This document shows, in pieces, positions 32,922-41,824 of a DNA stretch of 64,000 nucleotides; positions within the stretch are counted from its first letter, which is position 1; the number at the start of each line of letters is the position of its first letter. The notes beneath the pieces were generated by a model. It ran no database searches, was not told where the DNA came from, and saw only the letters and a program-made list of their open reading frames with translations. The position numbers and the translations under genes are program-made. The DNA comes from Actinomadura graeca (GTDB lineage: Bacteria; Actinomycetota; Actinomycetes; Streptosporangiales; Streptosporangiaceae): the NCBI RefSeq assembly GCF_019175365.1, contig NZ_CP059572.1, positions 6,758,001-6,822,000 of the forward strand, in the 5' to 3' direction.

Positions 32922-35885
32922 ATGCCGTCTGCTGCGAACACGCTGCTCCGACTGGGCGCCCGCCTGGGCTCCACGGCCCAGAACGCCCTTGAGGTCGCCC
33001 GGTTCGGGGGCTTCGACACCGATGAGGACGCGTCGCCGTACGAGGTCGTGAGCGAGCGGCGGGTGCACCGGCTGCGGCACTACTTCCCCGGCGAGGGCGG
33101 CGGGCCCGTGATGCTGCTCGTCCCGCCGCTGATGATGACCGCGGAGGTGTACGACATCTCGTCGCGGGTCAGCGCGGTGGCGACGCTGCGGCGGCTCGGG
33201 ATCGACCCGTGGGTGGTGGACTTCGGCGCGCCGGAGCGCGAGCCCGGCGGGCTGGAACGGACGATCACCGACCACGTGCTGGCGGTGGACGACGCGGTCG
33301 ACCGGATCCGGGACATCACCGGACGGGACGTCCACCTCGCCGGATACTCGCAGGGCGGGATGTTCGTCTACCAGGCGGCCGCGTACCGGCGGGCCGAGGG
33401 CATAGCGTCGGTGGTGACGTTCGGCAGCCCGTCAGACACGAGCGTGGGCCTGCCGTTCGGGTTGCCGGGCCGGCTCGCGGCCGAGGGCGCCGAGCGGATC
33501 CCCGACTGGCTCCTCGGGGCCTTCGCGGTGCCCGGATGGGTCACGCGGACGGGGTTCCAGCTGCTCAGCCCGGTGAAGTCGGTGCGCTCGCGGGTCGATT
33601 TCATTCTCCAGCTGCACGACCGGGAGCGGCTCGCGTCGCGTGAGCGGCAGCGGCGCTTCCTGGAGCGGGAGGGCTGGGTGTCGTGGCCGGGCCCGGCGCT
33701 GGCCGAGTTCGTCCGCCAGTTCGTCCAGCACAACCGGATGCTCACGGGCGGGTTCGTCATCGGCGACCGGCTGGTGACACTGGCCGACATCACCTGCCCC
33801 GTGCTTACGTTCGTCGGGGAGGTGGACGAGATCGCGCCGCCGCCGATGGTCCGCGGCATCCGCCGCGCCGCGCCGCGCGCGCCGGTGTACGAGGCGTCGC
33901 TGCGCGCCGGGCACTTCGGGCTGGTGGTCGGCGGTCTCGCGATCGGGCGGACGTGGCCGGCGGTGGCCGGGTGGGCGCGCTGGCGGGAGGACGGGGGCGC
34001 GCTGCCGGAGATCGTCACGCCCGTCAGCGGCGACGAGGAGGCCACGCCCGCCGGGCTGCCCGGCGGGCCGGCGGGATACGGGCTGCGGCTCGCGGCGGGC
34101 GCGGGCGCCGACGCGGCCCGTCAGGCGTTCACGGCGGCGGCGCGGACGGTGCGCGGGACGCGGCGGCTCGCCGGGGAGGCCGCCCAGAACCTGCCGCGGC
34201 TCACCCGGCTGGAGCGGATCGGGCCCGACACGCGCATGTCGCTGGGCCTGCTGCTCGACGAGCAGGCCGCGCGCAGGCCGGATGAGGTGTTCTTCCTCTA
34301 CCAGGGCCGGGCGCACCGGCACGAGGCCGCCAAGACCCGCGTCGACGCGATCGTCCGCGGGCTGATCGACATCGGCGTCCGGCAGGGCGAGCCGGTGGGC
34401 GTGCTGATGGACACCCGCCCGACGGCGCTCGCCCTGGTCGCGGCGCTGAGCCGGCTCGGCGCCGTCGCGGTGCTGCTGCGGCCGGACGGCGACACGGCCG
34501 CGGAGGCGCGGCTGGGGCAGGTCACGCGCGTGATCGCCGACCCCGGGCACGCCGGGCGCGCCGCCGGGCTGGACGGCGTCCGGGCGTACCTGCTGGGCGG
34601 GCGCGGCACGGGCGACCGGGGCGCGCTGCCGGACATGGAGCTGATCGATCCCGCGCGGGTGACGCTCCCCGGCTGGTACCGGCCCAATCCGGGAAGGGCC
34701 GACGACCTGGCCTTCGTGGTGTTCACCGGGGACGGCGAGCACCTGCGCGCCGGGCGCGTCACCAACCGCCGGTGGGCGCTGTCGGCGTTCGGCACCGCCT
34801 CGTCGGCGGCGCTGTCCCCGGCGGACACGGTGTTCAGCCTCACCCCGATCCAGCATCCCTCCGCGCTGCTGATGAGCCTCGGCGGCGCCGTCGCGGGCGG
34901 CGCGCGGCTGGCCCTGGCCAGCGCCTACGACCCGGAGACGTTCTGGGACGAGGCGCGCCGCTACGGGGTGACCGTCGCGTCCTACACCTGGACGCTGCTC
35001 CGCGATCTCGTCAACGCGCCGCCGCACCCGGGGGAGCGGCACCATCCCGTCCGGCTGTTCATCGGCTCGGGCATGCCGCGCGGGCTCTGGCGGCGGGTCG
35101 AGGAGCGGTTCGCGCCCGCGCGGGTGCTGGAGTTCTACGCCTCCACCGAGGGCGGGACGATCCTGGTGAACCTGAGCGGGAAGAAGCCCGGATCGCTCGG
35201 CCGCCCGATGCCGGGCGGCGCGCCCGTCAGGCTCGCCCGCTACGACCTGGAGGGCGGCCGCCTCGCCGAGGGGGCGGACGGCTTCGCGGTCGAGTGCGCG
35301 CCCGGCGAGATCGGGATGCTGCTGGCACGCGTCCGGCCTTCGGCCCCGGGCGCGGCGCCGTCCGGGTCGCGTCCGATGCGGGGCGTGTTCGCGCCCGGGG
35401 ACGCCTGGACGGCCACCGGGGACCTGTTCCGCCGCGACGCCGACGGCGACTTCTGGCTGGTCGGACGGGACGCCGAGCTGATCCGGACGGCGGAGGGCAT
35501 CGTCCCGCCCGGCCCGATCAGGGACGCGCTGGGCGACCTGCCCTGCGTCGACTCCGTCGCCGTGTACGGCATCCCGGACGGCGACACCGAGCTGGCGGCG
35601 GCCGCGGTCACCCTGCGCGCCCCCCTGGCCGGGCAGGTGGCCGCGGCCGAGCGGGAGGCGCTCAAGCCGGTCGACCTGTCCGAGGCGCTGCTGCGGGTGG
35701 AGCCCGCGCTGCGTCCCGCGATCGTCCGGGTCGTGGACGAGATCCCCGTCACGGCCGGGTGGCGGCCGCAGACGGCGCGGCTGCGCGAGGAGGGCGTCCC
35801 CGCAGGCGGGGACGGGCGCACCTACGTCCGGGACGGGACGGGCGCCTACCGCCCGGCGCCCCCGGCCGGGGGGACGCGCGGATAG
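32922..35885 (+). CDS. Alpha/beta hydrolase fused to AMP-binding (acyl-CoA synthetase-like) domain
   Basis: A 987-aa fusion. Residues about 40-365 form a PhaC-type alpha/beta hydrolase: nucleophile Ser143 in LAGYSQGGM, Asp in VGEVDEIAPP, His in RAGHFGLVVGG; PHA synthases have Cys at the elbow, so Ser suggests hydrolase/acyltransferase use. Residues about 440-970 resemble an acyl-adenylating enzyme: FYASTEGGT and TGDLFRRDADGDFWLVGRD are present, but the usual P-loop (TSGTTGxPKG) is replaced by FTGDGEHLRAGRV and the C-terminal catalytic Lys is missing in IPVTAGWRPQTARL. Lipid metabolism is likely, but the ligase half may be inactive. A P450 follows 76 bases later. Confidence 0.85.
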   Translation: MPSAANTLLRLGARLGSTAQNALEVARFGGFDTDEDASPYEVVSERRVHRLRHYFPGEGGGPVMLLVPPLMMTAEVYDISSRVSAVATLRRLGIDPWVVDFGAPEREPGGLERTITDHVLAVDDAVDRIRDITGRDVHLAGYSQGGMFVYQAAAYRRAEGIASVVTFGSPSDTSVGLPFGLPGRLAAEGAERIPDWLLGAFAVPGWVTRTGFQLLSPVKSVRSRVDFILQLHDRERLASRERQRRFLEREGWVSWPGPALAEFVRQFVQHNRMLTGGFVIGDRLVTLADITCPVLTFVGEVDEIAPPPMVRGIRRAAPRAPVYEASLRAGHFGLVVGGLAIGRTWPAVAGWARWREDGGALPEIVTPVSGDEEATPAGLPGGPAGYGLRLAAGAGADAARQAFTAAARTVRGTRRLAGEAAQNLPRLTRLERIGPDTRMSLGLLLDEQAARRPDEVFFLYQGRAHRHEAAKTRVDAIVRGLIDIGVRQGEPVGVLMDTRPTALALVAALSRLGAVAVLLRPDGDTAAEARLGQVTRVIADPGHAGRAAGLDGVRAYLLGGRGTGDRGALPDMELIDPARVTLPGWYRPNPGRADDLAFVVFTGDGEHLRAGRVTNRRWALSAFGTASSAALSPADTVFSLTPIQHPSALLMSLGGAVAGGARLALASAYDPETFWDEARRYGVTVASYTWTLLRDLVNAPPHPGERHHPVRLFIGSGMPRGLWRRVEERFAPARVLEFYASTEGGTILVNLSGKKPGSLGRPMPGGAPVRLARYDLEGGRLAEGADGFAVECAPGEIGMLLARVRPSAPGAAPSGSRPMRGVFAPGDAWTATGDLFRRDADGDFWLVGRDAELIRTAEGIVPPGPIRDALGDLPCVDSVAVYGIPDGDTELAAAAVTLRAPLAGQVAAAEREALKPVDLSEALLRVEPALRPAIVRVVDEIPVTAGWRPQTARLREEGVPAGGDGRTYVRDGTGAYRPAPPAGGTRG

Positions 35886-35961
35886 CCCTGGACTCCCGGT
35901 CATCCGCTGCGTTACAAGAAAGCGACAGAAATCGCTCATTTGTTGCACGGCCGGAGGGTCC

Positions 35962-37317
35962 ATGACGAGCGTCCTCGCGCCACCGCCGGAGGGCAGCGGG
36001 CTGAAAGCCGTCCCCGGCGTGCCCGGCATCCCCTACATCGGCAACACGCTGCAGGTGATGCGGCACCCGTTCGACTACGCCCGCAAGCGCTACGACGAGT
36101 ACGGCGCGGTCGCCTGGGGATGGCTGCTCGGCCAGCGGACGGTCACGGTGCAGGGCCCGGAGGCCGCCGAGGTCGTGCTGGTCAACCGGGACAAGGCGTT
36201 CGCCAACGGCCCGGCCTGGAGCTACTTCATCGGCCCGTTCTTCTACCGCGGCATCATGCTGCTGGACTTCGACGAGCACCTGCACCACCGCCGCATCATG
36301 CAGCAGGCGTTCACCAGGGCGCGGCTCCGCTCCTACCTGGACGCGATGGCGCCCGGCATCGTCACGGGCCTGGACGCGTGGCGGCCCGGAGCCGGCTTCA
36401 AGGTCTACGACCACGTCAAGCAGCTCACCCTGGACCTCGCCACCGACGTGTTCATGGGCGTCGGGCTGAGCAGGGCCGAGCGCGACCGCGTCAACGGCGC
36501 CTTCGTCGACGCCGTCCGGGCGGGCACCGCGTACGTGCGCTTCCCGGTCCCGGGGCTGCGCTGGCACCGCGGGCTGCGGGCACGCAAAGTGCTGGAGGGG
36601 TTCTTCCGCGACCAGGTGCCCGCCAAGCGCCGCGACGGCGGCGACGACCTGTTCGCCGCGCTCTGCGAGGCCGAGACCGACGACGGCCACCGCTTCACCG
36701 ACGAGGACGTCGTCAACCACATGATCTTCGCGCTGATGGCGGCGCACGACACCACGACGATCACGCTGACGACGATGGCGTACCACCTGGCCAGGCATCC
36801 CGAATGGCAGGAGCGGCTGCGCGAGGAGTCCCTGGCGCTCGGGACGGCCTCGCCCACCGACGCCGAGCTGGACTCCCTCACCGGCGCGGACATGGTGATG
36901 AAGGAGTCGCTGCGGCTGGTCGCGCCCGTCCCGGCACTGCCCCGCAAGGTCGTCAAGGACACCTCGATCCTCGGCTTCCACATCCCCGAGGGCGCGACCG
37001 TGGTCGTCCCGACGCTCACCAACCACCACATGGCCGACTGGTGGCCGGACCCGGAGCGGTTCGACCCCGGCCGGTTCGGGCCCGATCGCCGCGAGGACAG
37101 GATCCACAAGTACGCGTGGTCGCCGTTCGGCGGCGGCGCGCACAAGTGCATCGGCCTGTACTTCGCGGGCATGCAGGTGAAGGCGATCTTGCACCAGATG
37201 CTGGTGCGCTATCGCTGGAGCGTGCCGGAACGGTACGAATGGCCCCTGGACACCACGTCCCTGCCGTCGCCGAAGGACGGGCTGCCCGTCCGGCTCGACC
37301 GCTGCGAGACCGCGTGA
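35962..37317 (+). CDS. Cytochrome P450
   Basis: A 451-aa soluble class-I-type P450. I-helix MAAHDTTT, K-helix KESLR (ExxR), PERF block (DPERFDPGRF) and heme loop SPFGGGAHKCIG with axial Cys396. The PGVPGIPYIGNTLQVMRHPF start is like eukaryotic-style/CYP51- or CYP136-like bacterial P450s that act on sterols or fatty acyl substrates. AG-rich site before ATG 35962. It probably shares an operon with the hydrolase-ligase fusion; no ferredoxin is nearby. Confidence 0.95.
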   Translation: MTSVLAPPPEGSGLKAVPGVPGIPYIGNTLQVMRHPFDYARKRYDEYGAVAWGWLLGQRTVTVQGPEAAEVVLVNRDKAFANGPAWSYFIGPFFYRGIMLLDFDEHLHHRRIMQQAFTRARLRSYLDAMAPGIVTGLDAWRPGAGFKVYDHVKQLTLDLATDVFMGVGLSRAERDRVNGAFVDAVRAGTAYVRFPVPGLRWHRGLRARKVLEGFFRDQVPAKRRDGGDDLFAALCEAETDDGHRFTDEDVVNHMIFALMAAHDTTTITLTTMAYHLARHPEWQERLREESLALGTASPTDAELDSLTGADMVMKESLRLVAPVPALPRKVVKDTSILGFHIPEGATVVVPTLTNHHMADWWPDPERFDPGRFGPDRREDRIHKYAWSPFGGGAHKCIGLYFAGMQVKAILHQMLVRYRWSVPERYEWPLDTTSLPSPKDGLPVRLDRCETA

Positions 37318-37474
37318 GCACGGTCGCCGCCATCGGGGTCAAACCGGCCGGGTCCGGACAATGGTGGTCGTACGGGGGGTGACTGCCCGCATCCGGTCGT
37401 GAGCATTGCGGGGAGGTGGGGTGTCTTGTCTTCTTGTCTGCGACCGTCACCCTTCCCCCGCTTCAGGAGTCCGG

Positions 37475-38527
37475 ATGACCAGTGGTCCCGTCAGCCGCCG
37501 CACCGCACTGGTGACCGGCGCGGCAGCCGCGCTGTCGCTGCCTCTCGCCCGCCCGGCGGCAGCGGCCGCCCCCACCTGGCGGAACGTTCCGCTGCCCGAG
37601 CCCGCGTCGCCGCGGACGCTGGAGGCGCTCGCCGCGACAGGCCCGCGCGACATCTGGCTGCTCGGGGCGGAGGCAGGGCTCGCAGGGGCGCTCCTTCTGC
37701 GCTGGCGGGGGCACGGCTGGACGCGGTCCATGCTGCCGGCCCAGTTCGGTGTCGGCGGGAACCTGTTCGCCGCCTCCAGCCCCCGCAACGCCTGGACGTT
37801 ACGGAACGACTGGGGGCGGGCCTCCCACTGGGACGGGAGGCAGTGGACGGAGGTGGAGCGCCCGGCCCTGCGTGCCGGTGATGCCCTGTCGGCCGCGCCC
37901 GGCACGACGGCGTGGGCGGTCATGGAGAACTACAAGGTGCCCGACTACCCCGTCCTGCGCTGGGAGAACGGGGCCTGGGTCCGGCAGACCCTGCCGCTGG
38001 ACCGTACGGACGAGCCCAGGCGCGTCTACGTGGGCTCGTCCCGCGATATCTGGGTGACGGTGCGCACCAGGGACGTCGTGCCGTACAACCTCCACTGGGA
38101 CGGCCGGGACTGGACGAAGGTCACGACCGTCTCGCCGCACGGCTCGGCCCAGGAACTCATCGAGGTGCTTCCCGTCGGGCGCCGCCTCGCGTGGGCGTAC
38201 CGCCGCGGTAGCGCCGTCCCCAACGGGCGGACGCTGCTCCGCTGGACCGGCGGCGACTGGGAGGACATCCCGACCCCCGAGTGGATCGACTATGACCCGC
38301 GCCTGGCCTCGGATGGGCGGGGAGGCGTCTGGCTCGGTACCGGCAACGGGGTCGGCCGATCCCAGTACGTGAACTACAACGGCGGCGAGTGGACCACCGC
38401 GGAAGGCCCGGAACGGAACGCCCAGGACCGGGTGTACGTCGGCGCGATGCGCAACGTGCCCGGCACCCGGACGATCCTGTCCATCGTGCAGACCGGGGGA
38501 GTGTCGTTCGTCGAGCGCCTGGGGTGA
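37475..38527 (+). CDS. Tat-exported hypothetical protein, propeller-like
   Basis: A 350-aa protein with a twin-arginine signal (SRRTALVTGAAAALSLPLA, cleavage after about ARPAAAA). The mature part contains repeated blocks of Trp-x-Asp-Gly (HWDGRQWTEV, HWDGRDWTKV, RWTGGDWEDI, NYNGGEWTTA) interspersed with GSSRDIWVTV-type strands, suggesting a beta-propeller of YCF48/sialidase-like fold. AGGAGT precedes ATG 37475; the earlier in-frame start at 37406 would bury the signal. Substrate unknown. Confidence 0.8.
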   Translation: MTSGPVSRRTALVTGAAAALSLPLARPAAAAAPTWRNVPLPEPASPRTLEALAATGPRDIWLLGAEAGLAGALLLRWRGHGWTRSMLPAQFGVGGNLFAASSPRNAWTLRNDWGRASHWDGRQWTEVERPALRAGDALSAAPGTTAWAVMENYKVPDYPVLRWENGAWVRQTLPLDRTDEPRRVYVGSSRDIWVTVRTRDVVPYNLHWDGRDWTKVTTVSPHGSAQELIEVLPVGRRLAWAYRRGSAVPNGRTLLRWTGGDWEDIPTPEWIDYDPRLASDGRGGVWLGTGNGVGRSQYVNYNGGEWTTAEGPERNAQDRVYVGAMRNVPGTRTILSIVQTGGVSFVERLG

Positions 38528-38530
38528 CCC

Positions 38531-39718
38531 TCAGAGGCCCGCGGTGACGTGTTCGGCGATGGCCAGGGACGACGTCGCCGCGGGCGACGGGGCGTTGCGC
38601 AGCGTGGTGACCGGGCCCCGGCGGCCGATGCGGAAGTCGTCCACGAGGGAGCCGTCGGGGTCCACCGCCTGCGCGCGGACGCCCGCGGGGGCGGGGACGA
38701 CGTCCGCCGCCGTCAGCTCCGGGACGAACGACCTGGCCTCGGCGACGAACGCGCGGCGGACGGCCGAGCCGTACACCTCCCGGACGCCGGTGCGCCAGTG
38801 GCGGCGGGCCAGGTGGCGGAAGCCGGGCCACCGGAGGGTCTCCCAGAGGTCCGCCGCGCGGACGTCGCGCCGCCGGTAGCCCTCCCGCGCCAGGGCGAGG
38901 ACGGCGTTCGGGCCGATGTCCACACCGCCGTCGACGCGGCGCGTGAAGTGCACGCCGAGGAAGGGGTAGCGCGGGTCGGGCACCGGGTAGATGAGGCCGC
39001 GGACCAGGTCCGTCCGGGCGGGGACCAGGCGGTGGTACTCGCCGCGGAACGGGATGATCGCGGGGGCGGGGGAGTCGCCCGCCATGCGGGCGACGCGGTC
39101 GGAGTGCAGGCCCGCGCACACCACGAGGCGGTCGAAGACGAGCTCCTCGGCGCGGGAGGCGACGGTGACCGCCTCGCCCCTGCGGCCCAGCCGGACGACC
39201 TCGAATCCGAGGCGAACCTCGCCGCCGCCCTTGACGACGTCGTCGGCGAACGCGCGGGCGACCGCCGGGAAGTCGACGATCGCCGTGGTCGGGGAGTGCA
39301 GGGCGGCGACCCCGGCTGCGTGCGGCTCGATCTCGCGCAGCTCGGCGGCGCCCAGCCGCCGCAGTCCCGGTACCCCGTTGGCCGTCGCGCGGCGCTCGAT
39401 CTCTTCCAGCGGGCCCGTCTCGGCGGCGTTCCGGGCGACGACGATCTTGCCGCACTCCTCGTAGGGGAGGTTCCGGTCCGCACAGTATTCCTTGAGGAGT
39501 CCGATCCCGCGGCGGCACAGCGTCGCCTTCAGCGAGCCCGGCGCGTAGTACAGGCCCGCGTGCGCGACGCCGCTGTTGTGCCCCGTCTGGTGGGCCGCGA
39601 CGCGGTCCTCCTTGTCCAGGACCGTCACCCTCACGTCCGGGCGCGTCTCGGTCAGCCGGCGCGCGATGGCCAGCCCGAGGATGCCCGCGCCGACCACGCC
39701 GATCCTTGTCTCCGCCAC
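38531..39718 (-). CDS. lhgO: L-2-hydroxyglutarate oxidase (LhgO)
   Basis: A 395-aa DAO-family flavoenzyme that oxidises L-2-hydroxyglutarate to 2-oxoglutarate. GVVGAGILGLAIARRL is the FAD dinucleotide motif; TGHNSGVAHAGLYYAPGS and KIVVA match LhgO; PFRGEYHRLVP and FLGVHFTRRVDGGVDIGPNAVLALAREGY are diagnostic of the family. GTG 39718 is preferred: TAGGGT lies seven bases upstream, giving a leaderless mRNA, whereas the alternative GTG 39727 overlaps that box. Convergent with the Tat-protein gene. Confidence 0.93.
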   Translation of the reverse strand: MAETRIGVVGAGILGLAIARRLTETRPDVRVTVLDKEDRVAAHQTGHNSGVAHAGLYYAPGSLKATLCRRGIGLLKEYCADRNLPYEECGKIVVARNAAETGPLEEIERRATANGVPGLRRLGAAELREIEPHAAGVAALHSPTTAIVDFPAVARAFADDVVKGGGEVRLGFEVVRLGRRGEAVTVASRAEELVFDRLVVCAGLHSDRVARMAGDSPAPAIIPFRGEYHRLVPARTDLVRGLIYPVPDPRYPFLGVHFTRRVDGGVDIGPNAVLALAREGYRRRDVRAADLWETLRWPGFRHLARRHWRTGVREVYGSAVRRAFVAEARSFVPELTAADVVPAPAGVRAQAVDPDGSLVDDFRIGRRGPVTTLRNAPSPAATSSLAIAEHVTAGL

Positions 39719-39739
39719 ACCCCGCACCCTACGGGGAGA

Positions 39740-39931
39740 TCAGCTCCCGAGGCGCTTGCGGCCCTGGGCGCGCACCCTCTTGCGCTGGGACGGGTCCAGC
39801 ATCATGTAGGCGACGACGGGCAGGGCGACGACGCCCAGGACGATGAGCAGGGCGATCAGCGGGCCGAGGATCTTGAGGGCGATGAGCGAGACCACCACAC
39901 CGCCGACGACGTAGACGACTTTCTTTCCCAT
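39740..39931 (-). CDS. Small two-helix membrane protein (63 aa)
   Basis: A 63-aa protein with two hydrophobic segments (about 4-22 and 24-42) separated by a Pro, and a basic Arg/Lys C-terminus (QRKRVRAQGRKRLG). ATG 39931 has GGTGCAGGGA-type purines upstream. It sits between lhgO and hisN on the same strand. Small actinobacterial membrane proteins of this sort are common and uncharacterised. Confidence 0.75.
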   Translation of the reverse strand: MGKKVVYVVGGVVVSLIALKILGPLIALLIVLGVVALPVVAYMMLDPSQRKRVRAQGRKRLGS

Positions 39932-40028
39932 CCCTGCACCTCCGAGGCTCTACCGGGAGAACGGCCGCCGCGTGGTCGTGGTTCCGGGACCGTCCGTCAT
40001 CCACGATATATCGCGTGCGCGGGAACCG

Positions 40029-40832
40029 TCAGATGCGCAGGGAGAGCTGGCCGCCGCCCAGGGTGCGCAGGACGTCGGCGTGCAGCTTGCCGTTGGTGCA
40101 CACGACGCTGCCGCCGTCCGGGCCCGGGACGCCGGACAGGTCGGTGAACATCCCGCCGGCCTCCTCCACGATGACCTGGAGCGCCGCGAGGTCCCACAGG
40201 GACACCTCGGGCTCGGTGGAGATGTCGATGGCGCCCTCGGCGACCATCATGTGCGACCAGAAGTCGCCGTACGCGCGCGTCCGCCACACCTCGCGGGTGA
40301 GGTCCAGGAACCGGTCGAGGCGGCCCTGCTCCTCCCAGCCGCTCAGGCTGGAGAACGACATCGACGCGTCCGAGAGGTCCGAGACGGCCGAGACGTTCAT
40401 CCTGGTCGCGCGGGTCAGGCTGCGGCCCGTCCAGGAGCCGCCGCCGCGCGCCGCCCACCAGCGGCGGTTCAGGGCGGGCGCCGACACGATGCCCACGACG
40501 ATCTGGTCGTTCTCCATCAGCGCGATGAGCGTCGCCCAGACGGGCACGCCGCGGACGAAGTTCTTCGTGGCGTCGATCGGGTCGATGATCCAGCAGCGGT
40601 TGCCGTAGCCCGTCTTGCCGTACTCCTCGCCCACCACCGCGTCGCGGGGGCGGGCCCGCTTCAGCGTGCCGCGGATCTGCTCCTCCACGCTGCGGTCGGC
40701 GTCGCTGACCGGCGTCAGGTCCGGCTTGGTCTCGATCTGGAGATCGAGCGCGCGGAAACGCCTGGTCGTGATGTCGTCGGCCCCGTCCGCCAGTACGTGC
40801 GCGAGACGCAGGTCATCGGAATAGCCCGCCAC
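40029..40832 (-). CDS. hisN: Histidinol-phosphatase, inositol-monophosphatase family
   Basis: A 267-aa HisN-type phosphatase of histidine biosynthesis. VAGYSDDLRLAHVLADGADDIT aligns with the start of streptomycete HisN, and metal-binding motifs are GEEYG, WIIDPIDATKNFVRG (Ala where DPIDGTKN is usual) and EVSLWDLAALQVIVEEAGG. GTG 40832 is eight bases after TAGCGT (40841-40846), so a leaderless mRNA is likely; the open frame upstream to 41015 is rejected. aroA, rsgA and hisN are grouped here, as in Streptomyces, but two other genes lie between rsgA and hisN. Confidence 0.93.
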   Translation of the reverse strand: MAGYSDDLRLAHVLADGADDITTRRFRALDLQIETKPDLTPVSDADRSVEEQIRGTLKRARPRDAVVGEEYGKTGYGNRCWIIDPIDATKNFVRGVPVWATLIALMENDQIVVGIVSAPALNRRWWAARGGGSWTGRSLTRATRMNVSAVSDLSDASMSFSSLSGWEEQGRLDRFLDLTREVWRTRAYGDFWSHMMVAEGAIDISTEPEVSLWDLAALQVIVEEAGGMFTDLSGVPGPDGGSVVCTNGKLHADVLRTLGGGQLSLRI

Positions 40833-40960
40833 GGCGTGCAACGCTACCCTGATCACGCGGGGCGCCGACACACTTACCCATGCGGTTCCGGCTTTTCGGT
40901 CGTCCCGGTAGGGCGCGCCGAGGGCGTTGCGGACCGTTCCCGGGGCGGTGAGATGGCAGC

Positions 40961-41821
40961 ATGGAGCCCATGGCGCACGACCTTCCCGGGTGGGTGGCCG
41001 AGCTGACCGACCCACGCCGGGCCCAGACGCTCGACGAGCTCGCCGACCGCCTCGTCCCCCTGGCCGAGCACGCCATCGATGTGTCCCGTCGATTGCAGGC
41101 GCAACTCAACGAGCTCAACGACCCGTTCAAACGCGAGGCCCTCTACGGGCGGGTGGAACGGCTGAAGGCCCGTGCGGGCGAGGCCCTGGAGGAGATCACG
41201 GCGGAGATCGCCGCCTCGGGGGAGGAGCGCATCGAGCGGGTGTGGGCCGACTGGGCCGAGCGCGCCGGGCCGGGCGACCGCGGGGCCCGCGAGCGGGAGC
41301 TGCGGCGGCGGCTCGACAGCGACATCGTCCCCGCCCTGTCCAAGCAGCAGCAGGACGTGGCGGAGCGGGTCGCCGCGCGGACGTCGGCGGCGCTGGAGGA
41401 GGCGACGCAGACGCTGCTGACCCGCGTCGAGGAACTGGCGAAGGCCGTGACGGACCTGATCCACGAGGTGCTGCCGCTCGCCCGCGAGGGCCTGTCCCTG
41501 GCCAGCCGCATCTCCACGCTGTCGAGCCACGCCCGGAAGGCCGGCCGGGGCCCGATCCCCGGCGAGCTGAAGGACGCGGGGGCCGAGACGGCGCGCGCGT
41601 TCGACGAGGCGGTCGCCCGGCTGGAGCTGGAGTGGGCCGCGCTCGGTGCCCGCTCGGCGAGCGTCCGGGCGGCTCTGCGGGGGGCGGAGGAGAGCGCGTT
41701 CAGCCAGGTCACCGAGGAGATGACGCGGTGCGTGGAGGAGCTGGCCCCCGAGCACGTCAAGGCGCTGAACGAGGCCGAGGCCCGGGCCCGCACGCTGTTC
41801 GAGGAGCCCGCCGGCGGCTGA
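40961..41821 (+). CDS. Helical/coiled-coil hypothetical protein
   Basis: A 286-aa protein almost wholly alpha-helical and highly charged, with long heptad-like stretches (for example LEEATQTLLTRVEELAKAV), no Cys cluster, no signal peptide and no membrane segment. ATG 40961 has GGTGAG eight bases upstream; ATG 40970 is an alternative. It lies divergent from hisN and convergent with the BBE oxidoreductase (three bases between stops). No domain recognised; a structural or adaptor role is possible. Confidence 0.7.
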   Translation: MEPMAHDLPGWVAELTDPRRAQTLDELADRLVPLAEHAIDVSRRLQAQLNELNDPFKREALYGRVERLKARAGEALEEITAEIAASGEERIERVWADWAERAGPGDRGARERELRRRLDSDIVPALSKQQQDVAERVAARTSAALEEATQTLLTRVEELAKAVTDLIHEVLPLAREGLSLASRISTLSSHARKAGRGPIPGELKDAGAETARAFDEAVARLELEWAALGARSASVRAALRGAEESAFSQVTEEMTRCVEELAPEHVKALNEAEARARTLFEEPAGG

Positions 41822-41824
41822 CGG

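Noticed and set aside
33300..33400. PHA synthase (PhaC) assignment for the N-terminal half of the fused protein
   Set aside because: The nucleophile elbow has Ser (GYSQGG), whereas PhaC enzymes need Cys, so only the fold is similar.
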